Source: Tetrapyrgos nigripes
Lineage: Eukaryota > Basidiomycota > Agaricomycetes > Agaricales > Campanellaceae
Reading direction: 5' to 3'
Length of the DNA stretch: 64,000 bases
Assembly: GCA_013368315.1 (NCBI GenBank)
Contig: JAACJM010000096.1
Coordinates: 186,001-250,000, forward strand
The translations under genes and the position numbers were made by a program. This document shows positions 1-9,000 of this stretch, in pieces (position 1 is the stretch's first letter; each line of letters opens with the position of its first letter). The notes below the pieces were generated by a model. The model saw only the letters and a program-made list of their open reading frames with translations, was not told where the DNA came from and ran no database searches.

Positions 1-149
1 AATGAGGGAAAGAAAAAGCGGAACCAGTTGATTGCAGAGCTTTTAGCCCACTACAGCATGTAACCAACACAAACAATGTTTATTAAACAGCTATAAAGTA
101 TATAACAAGTGTTATGAATGACCTTGTAAAAGAGTGTATATAAGGTCAA

Positions 150-1568
150 TTAAGCATCATCCATGGGACCAGAATAACTCCTGCACATTGCAGTGCTCTG
201 CTCGATGTTATCAAAAAAGGGAGAGGAGCCACGCACAGGACTGGTGGGCAGCTCAGGAGCAGGAGTGTCAGAACGAGAAGATGTGGCACCAGATTGAGAA
301 CCAAGGTCAATAGCTCGGAGCTTGTCTTGAGCTTCTTCCTTGGTATACAAACCAGACTGAAACAACTGCAGAACCTGCTGTCGTTCAGACATAGCAAGCT
401 GACGATTAGCATGATCATCAGCTAGCTTCTGATGATTGCAGTTATGCTCCGTTTGCTTCCTGAGAATTCAAATCAGACTTTGAAGCTATACATATCCAAA
501 GGTATTCACTTACTCCATGTAATCACCCAACACCTCCTCTAGTCCACGCTTCTTGGCAGCACTCTTCTGCTTGATTGCTGACTTGGCATTGGCAATTGCA
601 GAGTCTATGCCAAAAGAAGATGGTTTAGCAGGAGTCTACTTGGGTGCCTGAACACCCCTCAAAGGTGTACGAGGAACACTCGCAGTATCACTGGCCTGTG
701 GAACAACAGGTGTATTCACAGGGGTTGGGTTCGAGTCACTTGGATCAGCAGAAGCATGGGCAGATGTTTCAGATTGAATACCAGAGGTATCATCTTCTGT
801 TGCATCTCCAGACATCTGCAGAACCATAACAACCTGGCCAGCACGACCTACACCTGTAGTCACAGAGGGCGGGACCATGTTTGGACGCTGTGCGAGTCTA
901 CGATGCATTGTAGGGAAGAAAGGGAATTCAATGGTTATCTCCTCTGATGAAAGGTTGATTATTTACTTGAAAAATGATATAAATGTGATCTACTCATGCC
1001 AGAGGTTCATGATTTCTGGTACAGTGACCCCTTCAACAGGTCCTTCAGGTCCAATGAAGTCTATGACAAACACATTGAAGCCTTCAGATACATCAGACTC
1101 ATGGATACCCTCCCCTGTTCCCCGAAGACGTTTGACATGCTTTCAGTACTCCTTGATGAGCCTAGGATGTAATGTACATATGTTTTGGCATAGATGAAAG
1201 ATTGGAAAAGCAACTTACTGGTCTCCCTTTCCCTTACACCTACTCCCAGCTTCCTGCAGAGCAACAGCTGCTGCCTCAGGAACAATGTCAACAGCAATGC
1301 GTCGGTAGGCAGTAATCTTTGGTTCCTTGGTGGTGTTCTGCCCCAAATTTGAGTAGTTAAACATGATGAAAGGAGTCAAGATACATACCTCTCCCTTCTC
1401 CTGACCAAAGATTGTCTTAAAGTTCTTCAGATCCAACATCCCATGCATGAGAGCCCATGTAAGTGCATCCTTTTGGCCATCCTTCTCAGCTTTCCAGTCA
1501 AAAGAAGGAATAGAAGGCTCCTTCTTGGGGTTCCGCTTGACCTTGGGGGCAGCAGGGGTCTCAGACAT
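150..1568 (-). pseudogene. Myb/SANT-like transposon-associated protein, broken by two in-frame stops
   Basis: A multi-exon minus-strand gene can be followed from an ATG at 1568 to a stop at 150. The N-terminal exon starts MSETPAAPKVKRNPKK, then comes a Trp/Lys-rich segment and a later exon carrying LIKEY, a stop, then KHVKRLRGTGEG. The C-terminal exon starts near SERQQVLQLF and contains Ser/Pro-rich low complexity. The spacing of conserved Trp, the Lys/Arg-rich helix and the TGxG turn recall the Myb/SANT-like DNA-binding proteins that are multicopy and transposon-linked in mushrooms; that family call is my inference. Two in-frame nonsense codons interrupt it, TGA at 1143-1145 (minus strand) and TAG at 636-638, and neither is removed by a plausible intron. 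Splice sites elsewhere look normal, for example a GTATGT donor at the end of the first exon. It is probably a decayed gene. Confidence 0.5.
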
Positions 1569-1583
1569 CATAAAAACCTTCAA

Positions 1584-2097
1584 GAGTGGTCCTCGAACAA
1601 GAGGGGAGGGAAGAAAGATGGTTTATCGATTAAAAACAATCAGATACTACAATTTACGGTACACGATGCTTAGGGGCTCCAGCCATGTGAGAATGATGTC
1701 ATAAGCCCAATTGGGTTTGTTTGGCATCAGGCACCGCCTTGCACAGGGCAACGCCATTATGGATAACAGCGTTATGGCCTACTTTGAATGGGCCTAATGT
1801 TGGTTCTGCACTCTTTCCCGCTTCTTCTCCCTAGATTCGAACCATGAAAGTCAATCAAGCTTCGCTGACACTTTTGGTCGACTGTCATCAAAGTGTTATG
1901 TACACAGAGCGAGTGGTTCGAGTCTATCCGGCTCATGCTACTGGCATATCTCAGTACTACTAGTTAGATGTGGGCCCCCAGCGGTGGCAGGACGAGTCCG
2001 AAAAAGTAGAACCTTTAACAATTACAGCAATGCTGTTAAGTGCTGTAGTGTAACGGTATTAGGGCCGATATGGTCAGGTGATGAGAGGCAGGACTAA
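1584..2097. other. Non-coding stretch between pseudogene and MITE cluster
   Basis: No reading frame with protein-like composition is seen. It holds the upstream side of the broken Myb-like gene and unremarkable AT/GC-mixed sequence. Confidence 0.5.
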
Positions 2098-2100
2098 TAA

Positions 2101-2800
2101 CACAGCAGGGCGCAGAGCATATTTGCCAGCCATTTTTGTGCATTCTTAAATGACGGATAGTTCACACGATTTTGGGTGAGATAAAATCCATCGTATTTAC
2201 TGCTAAAAAACCGGATCGCAAAAGCTCAAATTACGCGCTTAAGCTTTTCCATGCTAAACTTTTTATTCATTCGTGACCAAAAAAGGGAAGTAAATAGTAT
2301 TCGAGTTTTGATTTGTAAGAAAATGCGCAAAAGGTATGATCAGTATTTGTGTGCCGGGTTCCGGCAAGTAAAATGAATTCACTGGGGCATTGAAAAACAC
2401 GATTTTTCTCAACAGCCGGGCATACTCCATATGGAATATCAGCCTCAAATCGGTGCCATATGGAGTAGATCCGGTGCCGAGCAAAATCCGTCATTTAAGT
2501 TTAGATTTTTCCCATCTGCAGTGCTTTTCCTTTTACTGGCTGGAATCTGGCACACAAATAGTGATCATACCTTTTGCACATTTTCTCACAAATCAAAATT
2601 TGAATACTATTTGCTTCCCTTTTTTGGTCATGAATGAATAAAAAGTTTAGCATGGAGAAACTTGAGCGCATAATTTGAGCTTTTGTGACCCTTTTTGGCA
2701 GCTAATACGATCAATTTTATCTCACCCAAAATCGTGTGAACTATCCATCATTTAAGAGTGCACAAAAATGGCTGGCAAATATGCTCTGTGCCCTGCTGTG
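2101..2800. mobile_element. 700-bp inverted-repeat MITE with TAA target duplication (PIF/Harbinger-like)
   Basis: The left end begins CACAGCAGGGCGCAG and the right end is its inverted copy, ending CCCTGCTGTG. The two arms match for about 270 bp with only scattered differences and fold back on a short centre that contains CCATATGG palindromes. TAA lies directly outside both ends (2098-2100 and 2801-2803), a 3-bp target duplication of the TWA type used by PIF/Harbinger transposases. There is no transposase inside: the small open frames in the arms are mirror images of each other. The superfamily rests only on the duplication; the foldback structure is seen directly. Confidence 0.8.
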
Positions 2801-2847
2801 TAACAAGGATCAGGTTGGGTGATGCAAAGTAAGATGGGACACAGTTG

Positions 2848-3030
2848 GGGTGAGTGCATATTTGGACAAACTTTTTGGAGGAGAATAAATCTTGGGTTTT
2901 TCAACAGTGCCGAAAATACCCCATATAGAAGGTCGGCCTAGATTTGGTCCCATATGGAGCAGTCTGGCCAATGTAGAAATACTCAAGATTTACTCCTGCT
3001 CAAAAACGCCTGACAAAAACACACTCACCC
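2848..3030. repeat. Small degenerate inverted repeat
   Basis: The stretch starts GGGTGAGTG and ends CACTCACCC. Inner matches continue imperfectly (AATCTTGGGT on the left, inverted as ACTCAAGATT on the right), with CCATAT motifs near the centre. It resembles a decayed foldback element of about 180 bp. It shares the central CCATATGG theme with the neighbouring 700-bp MITE but not its ends. Confidence 0.55.
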
Positions 3031-3256
3031 TGGCCATGGGAGTGAAGCTCCAACTCCATGACATGACATCACCACTTACAATAAAAAACTGCATATTTTT
3101 TCCATGAACAGTTGTGATTTTTTGAAATAATACCAAAGCAGGTGGCATAAGGTATCATTGTCTTGTATAAAAAATGCAGAGAAAAATGTTGAAGAATTGC
3201 TACCTGTTATAGTGTAATTTTGTTGAACCTTACTGTCGCTGTAACCAATGTGATAA

Positions 3257-3574
3257 ACTGGGGCAAAGGGCCATCGCTTCGCGTGGAAAATTACAAGGCC
3301 CTTTCACATAGTCTAACTCAGGTTATGCAGAAGGGAGGGAGAATCTGTCGAAAGTGAGAGGGAAGAAGGGCGTTAAGCAGACCAATTTGACACACTAGCA
3401 TGACGTCATAGTTATTGACGTCAACGGTCCTTGGATCCAGACCGAGTCTGGACATTCCAGTTGTTGGGAAGGGCAAAGACCGGTTGTGGCAACGAAAAGG
3501 GGTGGGAGTTTGAGGTCGTGGTAAAATTTTCGAGGTCGACATAAGTTAACTCAGCCTTTAAGAGGCCTCATAAC
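3257..3574 (+). repeat. Dispersed ~320-bp repeat, copy A
   Basis: This block starts ACTGGGGCAAAGGGCC and ends near AAGAGGCCTCATAAC. It is nearly the same as 36563-36884 in opposite orientation, with roughly 90% matching bases by eye over the full length. No coding capacity is supported. The block is likely a non-autonomous element: part of its left side (AAGGCCCTTTCAC) is related to the inverse of its right end. Confidence 0.75.
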
Positions 3575-3595
3575 TGCCAGCTGTTGTGATAAACC

Positions 3596-4093
3596 CAGTG
3601 TTGCTGCGGTCTGGGTCGGGCCTGGCCCTTGACCCAACCCTCAAGGGTCAGGTCAGGCCAGGGCCAGTGGCTGTGTTGACCCTCCTGGTCAGGGTCAGTT
3701 GGGTTGGGCCAGGTCCACACCTAATTATTTTTCAGGTATTTTTTTTTCCTTAAAAGACTTATCAGAAGAAAGCATAGACACTTGAGTACCTATTTCATAT
3801 ATGTATATTACTTCTATACACAGTATTCGAGGTTGAAACAAGTGGGAAGGGTCTGATCTATTGCTGTAGAGTGCGTGTACAATCTTGGAACCTGCCAAAT
3901 ACTGCTCTTTTTGACTGTACACCTGACTCCAAAGGTAAGCACTTAGTGTACTTCATAGATAAGTACATCAGAATATTCACCAAAACCATTTTGGTTGACC
4001 AAAATAGGTCATACTGATAGCCAAGGTCCAAGAGGGCTGACCCCGGGTCGGGTCAGGGCCACTGGGGTCATGGCCTGGACCGCGGCAACACTG
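3596..4093. mobile_element. 498-bp hAT-type MITE with perfect 8-bp target duplication
   Basis: The ends are CAGTGTTGCTGCGGTC on the left and, inverted, CAGTGTTGCCGCGGTC on the right, which is the CAGTGTTGC style of hAT terminal inverted repeats. GATAAACC is duplicated immediately outside both ends (3588-3595 and 4094-4101), the 8-bp target duplication expected of hAT. The arms are GC-rich with GGGTC/GACCC tracts, the middle is AT-rich, and no transposase is encoded. Confidence 0.88.
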
Positions 4094-4144
4094 GATAAAC
4101 CACTGAACCATTCCATAGCGAGTACTATACTGTACCATACATCA

Positions 4145-4482
4145 GCAGAAACAGAAGCAAATAATGCAGGATAGATTGACGACAAAATCCATAGCCGCAA
4201 CTCCTGACAAAGTATAAGCTTTCAATAAAAGCAGAAGCAAACAATGCAGGATAGATTGACGACAAAATCCATAGCTGCGACTACTGACAAAGCATAAGCT
4301 TTCAATACAAATAGATGCAAACAATGCAGGTTAGATTGACAACAAAATCCATAGCCGCGACTGCTGACAAAGCATAAGGTTGGATACAAACAGATGCAAA
4401 TAATGCAGGTTAGATTGACGACAAATCCGTAGCCTGCTGCTGACAAAGCATTCACGTGATGCAGGTTAGAACGACGACAAAA
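4145..4482. repeat. 80-bp tandem repeat (minisatellite), about 4.3 copies
   Basis: A unit containing AATGCAGGATAGATTGACG and CTGACAAAGCATAAG recurs with starts at about 4157, 4237, 4317 and 4396 (period 80, 80, 79) and a shortened fifth copy near 4458. Copies differ at a few positions. The matching minus-strand open frames are translations of the repeat and not genes. Confidence 0.85.
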
Positions 4483-4531
4483 AAGTGCACCATAAGACTC
4501 GTCCTTCATTTCATTTCGGACTCGTAATCAG

Positions 4532-4922
4532 TAAGGAACAGCACGAGAGACCCGCGGGGAATTTTTTTGAACCCGTCCCCGCCATCACGGGAGCGGGACA
4601 TTGTACGGGGTACGGGTGAAGAGGTCATTTCCCGCGGGGTACGGGATTCCCTATCTATATTTTGCTTCTGCTTACCAAAATTGAGAGAGAAAACGGTCAG
4701 TCTATTGTTTTTTACTGGAAACAAACCATTACTGACCAATTCGAACGATTCTCAGCCCATTTTGAAGTCCAAAATCAATACATCAACCTACAATTTTTCA
4801 TCCCGTACCCCGCCTGACGGGAGACGGGTTTTCTACGGGTTTGCTCAATGTCTCCCGTCCCCGTTCCCGCCTCTCCCGTTCCCATCCTCCCACGATTCCC
4901 GCCAACCCCGTGCTATTCCTTA
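4532..4922. mobile_element. 391-bp inverted-repeat element
   Basis: The left end is TAAGGAACAGCACGAG. The right end reads, inverted, TAAGGAATAGCACGGG. GC-rich subterminal tracts (CCCGTCCCCGCC and CGGGAGACGGG types) lie on both sides of an AT-rich core. No clear target duplication is seen, so the superfamily is open. Confidence 0.6.
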
Positions 4923-5090
4923 ACTATCAGCCTTGGATGCGGAGCCTTTCACAGTGGGCTTCTTCATCAGTGGACAGACATATACATGTTCTATGGGAGG
5001 ATAAGCATCATCTTATCTCGGATCATACTCGAGCCTAAAGCAGCGCAAATTAATGACTTAGGCTGATTCTTCAACTTTTTCCGCTCCAGC

Positions 5091-5459
5091 TGTTGAATTG
5101 GCGCATTCAGTTGCAGCCATCAACGTATTCTATGTAGAACAATAGTAGTAGTTATATATAGAACAATAAGATTATATAGACAATAAAGTGTAGTACGACA
5201 ATAGTGTACGAAACCAGCATTGTTCTATCCAGTACAATAGAATCTTATTGTTACTCTAGTATTAGTTTACATGTATTTGTACCTCCTAAAAGGTATATAA
5301 GGACTAGTAGATAGTCCTCCTAATAACAAGTTTTTACACTTAACCCACATCGCTCAACAAGCCTCTAACTAGCCCTACAAGCTATCTTTTATCCACAGGT
5401 AAGTTGCGTAGTTGCCACTGCGTTTAGTAGTGTACGAGCCGTACCATGCCTGCTTAACA
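5091..5459 (+). repeat. 5' LTR of the copia element
   Basis: It starts TGTTGAATTGG and ends CTTAACA, the canonical TG...CA termini. It contains a TATA-like GGTATATAAGG near 5292-5302 that could set the transcription start, and AT-rich sequence with AATAAAG at about 5185 as a possible polyadenylation signal. Same length and sequence by eye as 11808-12176. Confidence 0.95.
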
Positions 5460-5471
5460 GGTTATGGGCCC
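5460..5471 (+). promoter_or_regulatory. Primer-binding site, likely for a half initiator-Met tRNA
   Basis: Directly after the 5' LTR is GGTTATGGGCCC. Its complement is the anticodon stem-loop of eukaryotic initiator Met tRNA (GGGCUCAUAACC) with one G-U wobble. Drosophila copia and yeast Ty5 are known to prime from such an internal tRNA fragment instead of the 3' CCA end. No TGG-type 3'-end site abuts the LTR. Confidence 0.6.
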
Positions 5472-5775
5472 CGAAGGCCCTTGGGAGCGCCTTCAATGGC
5501 TGCAAACCATAGACTTCGCATACTACCTGGATGGCGCCTTCATGGCTGCCTGTGGCGCCCTTGTGGCAGCCTGCGTCGCCTTTCATGGCTTGACGATATG
5601 TCCAACAGCGCAGGACCTATGTCCAGCTGCAGTTGTTGACAATCTAGGGGAATAGTCACTGTCATGGCGCGTTCATCGCTGCCTTTCTTCACTTTCGCAT
5701 GGCGCATTTAATGCTGCCTTCTTATTCTGCATATGGATAGATGCTGACAGTTGACTTCCCCAGATATTATCAAAG
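5472..5775 (+). other. Untranslated leader of the copia element with repeated GGCGC...GCTGCC motifs
   Basis: The leader holds at least five loose copies of GGCGC(N)TTCATGGCTGCC-like sequence, at about 5484, 5532, 5552, 5663 and 5699. A relative lies at the start of each LTR (GGCGCATTCAGTTGCAGCC). Possible RNA packaging or structure signals; function unknown. Confidence 0.5.
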
Positions 5776-6000
5776 ATGTCTTCCAACGTCCTGATGACTA
5801 CTGTCCCCGTCTTCGCCGGTGTTGATTTCAACATCTGGGCCGACATCCTTGTCGCCTGGTTGCAGGCTACTGGACTTAGTTCTGTCCTTAGATCTGATCG
5901 CCCCGATGATGCCGAAGTGAGTACCGCTTCTCCTCTATCTGCTGAAGACGCGGCGGCTCAATCTGAGGCTATCACGGCGGCTCAAAAGAAAACAGGCTGA
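5776..6000 (+). CDS. gag: Copia gag, N-terminal part (before a 1-nt frameshift)
   Basis: The ATG at 5776 is the first after the leader and begins MSSNVLMTTVPVFAGVDF. The frame closes at 5998-6000 because of one extra A in the run at 5989-5992; the continuation reading ADWDEKNDKA is in the next frame and runs without a stop into the 6026 frame. Fungal copia elements usually have a single gag-pol frame, and this far upstream a programmed frameshift is unlikely. It is either a recent inactivating mutation or a sequence error. Confidence 0.8.
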   Translation: MSSNVLMTTVPVFAGVDFNIWADILVAWLQATGLSSVLRSDRPDDAEVSTASPLSAEDAAAQSEAITAAQKKTG

Positions 6001-6025
6001 CTGGGATGAGAAGAACGATAAGGCC

Positions 6026-9000
6026 ATGGGGTCTATCAAACTTCGTCTCTCTCCTCCCGTTCGTCAGAAAACACTTGGAATGACTACCGCCAAGGAAATT
6101 TGGGACTTTCTCAAAAAGACCTATGGGAAACCTGGTGTTTCCGCAATCTACACGGATTTCAAACGTGCTACCTCCATCACTATTCCCAACGACGCCAATC
6201 CTAGCGCTGCGATCGAGCTTATTCGCATGCACTTCGATAGGGTCAGTGCCGCCGGTATCCCCACTGATGGTACCTCAGACAATTCCATTACGAAAATCGC
6301 CAACTTCCTCATCGTCATGTTCATCATTTCCAAACTTCCTCCCAGATATGAGTATCTCATCAATCAGTATACTCAATACACTATTCAGGAAGTCGACACT
6401 GCAAATCTCGATGTATTACAATCTGAGATTGTCAATATTTGGGAATCTCGCCAGGGAGCTTTCAAGGGGCCTTCAGGGAAAGCCCAAGCCAACCGTCTTT
6501 CAGCTGTCAAGCGAAAGGACGGTAACCCTAGTTTCCAACAGCAGCAGCAGCAGCGCCCTAGTGGCAGCAGCAGCGGCGCTAACGGAGCCAACGGCTCTAA
6601 TGGGAATAACAAGGGAAAAGGCAAGGGAAAGGGCAAAGGAAAAGCCAATTTCCGTCGTGGAGGTCGAGCTGGAAAGTTCGAACAGGCCAAGAGACAGGGC
6701 CAGGCACATCTCGTCCACGACGACATGTCTCCCATGATGCACACAGTCACCGTCGTCGACACGCCTGCTGCAGTTGATACCCGTAAGCCATTCTTTATGG
6801 AAACGGAAAAGCCTTTTGACGCCTTCTTCACAGGTACCAAAAGAGCTATCAATCTTGCACGCGACATTGGCGCGAGACCATCTGGTGAGACTGTTGCTAC
6901 TCTTGAAGATGTCGTCATGTCTCATACCGATCCTTCCTCCTTCACTTCACTTACTCCTGCCCCTCGTCCTAAACGCACTCTCACGGAACGCATCTATTGG
7001 GACAACCTTCAATCATCTTCTGATGGTTGGGGTGATGCTGGCAACTGGAATGGTTGGAACGGTGAATATCCCGAAACTCAGACCGGTTCAGATGCAGATA
7101 TGGCATGCGCTCAAGGAGAAGATGCCAGTTGGAACGAGGACACTCTGGTGAACACTTCGGAACTCGGAAGTGTATTTGGTACCACAACGACGGAGTCAGG
7201 TGCAAAGGTTTCTCAGGACATCCAGACACCTGTTTCACTTATCGACCGGATTGCCGCGGATCCTGCTGCCGAGATGATGGAATGCGCAATTCACCTTGGG
7301 GAGAGGTTTCAGAACCCCGAGGATTCCCTGCACCTCTATGGGGAACCACTCAGAGCAGCACTGAACACCGTTGCCCCAACGGGAACCCATGGCACTCTTT
7401 CACTTGTCCAACGACTTGCTGTAGTCCGCAGCGAGATGCCAAGTGGCTCACAGCCTGCACCTCCCAATGGCATGACCACTCAATCCTTGCCATCCAGCCG
7501 TGTTGCAAGCCCAACACCTGGCACGACTTCGACGGGATGGGAATGGCTGACTCCTCATCTCCAAAACGAGGATGGAAGGTACGACGAGCTAATCAATTGG
7601 CAGCGAGACGCAACAATCGGACTAGGAGGGATGGAATTACCCTCCAGGGCTCCAACTCCGAGTTCAATGCCAGAACTTCGGAGTATGTCTCCGAGCCTAT
7701 CCGAAACCAGCGATCTCGAGTACATGTCGACTCCGCCATCGACCGGCGGGATGAGTCTACCTACGTCACCCGTAGAGGACACCGCATCGTTCGGAATTCC
7801 AAGTCCACGACCTTCTACCCCCGTCGTTATCGCCAGTGCCGCAAATAATTATGGATGGTCCTTAGACTCCGAACCCTCCGGCTTGGACAACGGTTATCTC
7901 AGGTCAGATCTCAATTTAGATCTTATGAATAAAAGTACTGATGCGCTTTTCCCAGCAGCTCGTAATTGGGAAGCAGGTTCTTCATGTATATATTTATTAC
8001 ATACCGCTCCTCTGGGTTTGACTACCCCTTTTATTTATAATGATCTGTACACTAGCCCTGGCGGCAACAATAAATATTTATGTGCCTGTGGCACTCTGTT
8101 TTCACTATGCCAGAAGTGTAGGAAAAGGAGATCTGATACTGTCAAAATCCACTTCAGTGATGGATGGTTACTTGATTCTGGAGCATCAGCGCATTTTACG
8201 TTCGACATCAATGACTTTGTTGAATTGAGTTATATAAAACCAATTCCAGTGAAAACTGCCAATGGATTCACGAAAATTCGTGCATCCGGAACAGTCCTGA
8301 TCTCTCAACGTAAAAGAGTTATGAAATTATATCCGGTCTATTACATTCCCGATCTAAATCAACGACTCTTATCTGTTGGTCAATTCTTAAATGACAACAT
8401 GTTTATGCGCGGTAACTCCGATCATATTACCATATCGAGAAATACAACATTCTTGACTTTCTCAAAGCGTATACCGGAAGAAACGCTATACTATCTTCCA
8501 CACAAATCGAAAATTGTCGCTTCTAAAGCCAATCTTTTGATTTATCTTATTGACTACGAGATTTTACATCGTCGAATAGGGCATCCCTCTCGTGATGTTC
8601 TAAAACATGTCCGACAACACACCCTTGGCACTCCTGAATTCATTATTCCGAAGGAGCTTCCTTTGTGCAAAGGTTGTCTTGAAGGCAAAACTCCCAGACA
8701 GGCTTACCCTCCTAACGAACGACGTGCTACTCGTCCTTTCCAAATTATCCATACGGATTTACATGAATACCCCACGATATCCTACCACAAGTACAAGTAT
8801 ATAATCGTCTTCTTTGATGATTACACTTCAGATGCTTGGATACGTTTTCTTACAGACAAAAAACAACCACTGACTGCCACTCGCCAGTTCCTTGCGATGG
8901 TAGAAACTCAATATAAGACGAAAGTCGAACAGTGGATGTCTGATATGGGTGGTGAATTCATCAAAGGCACCTACCGAGAAATGTTACTCGAGAAGGGTGT

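Noticed and set aside
1820..1945. GGTTCGAATC and GGTTCGAGTC motifs resembling tRNA T-arms
   Set aside because: The flanking bases do not form a paired T-stem, and no acceptor or anticodon stem can be built on either strand.
4009..4509. Overlapping minus-strand frames with repeated CIICFCFC-like peptides
   Set aside because: They are translations of the 80-bp minisatellite.
4140..4510. CRISPR-like array
   Set aside because: The repeats are contiguous 80-bp units without unique spacers, and the genome is eukaryotic.
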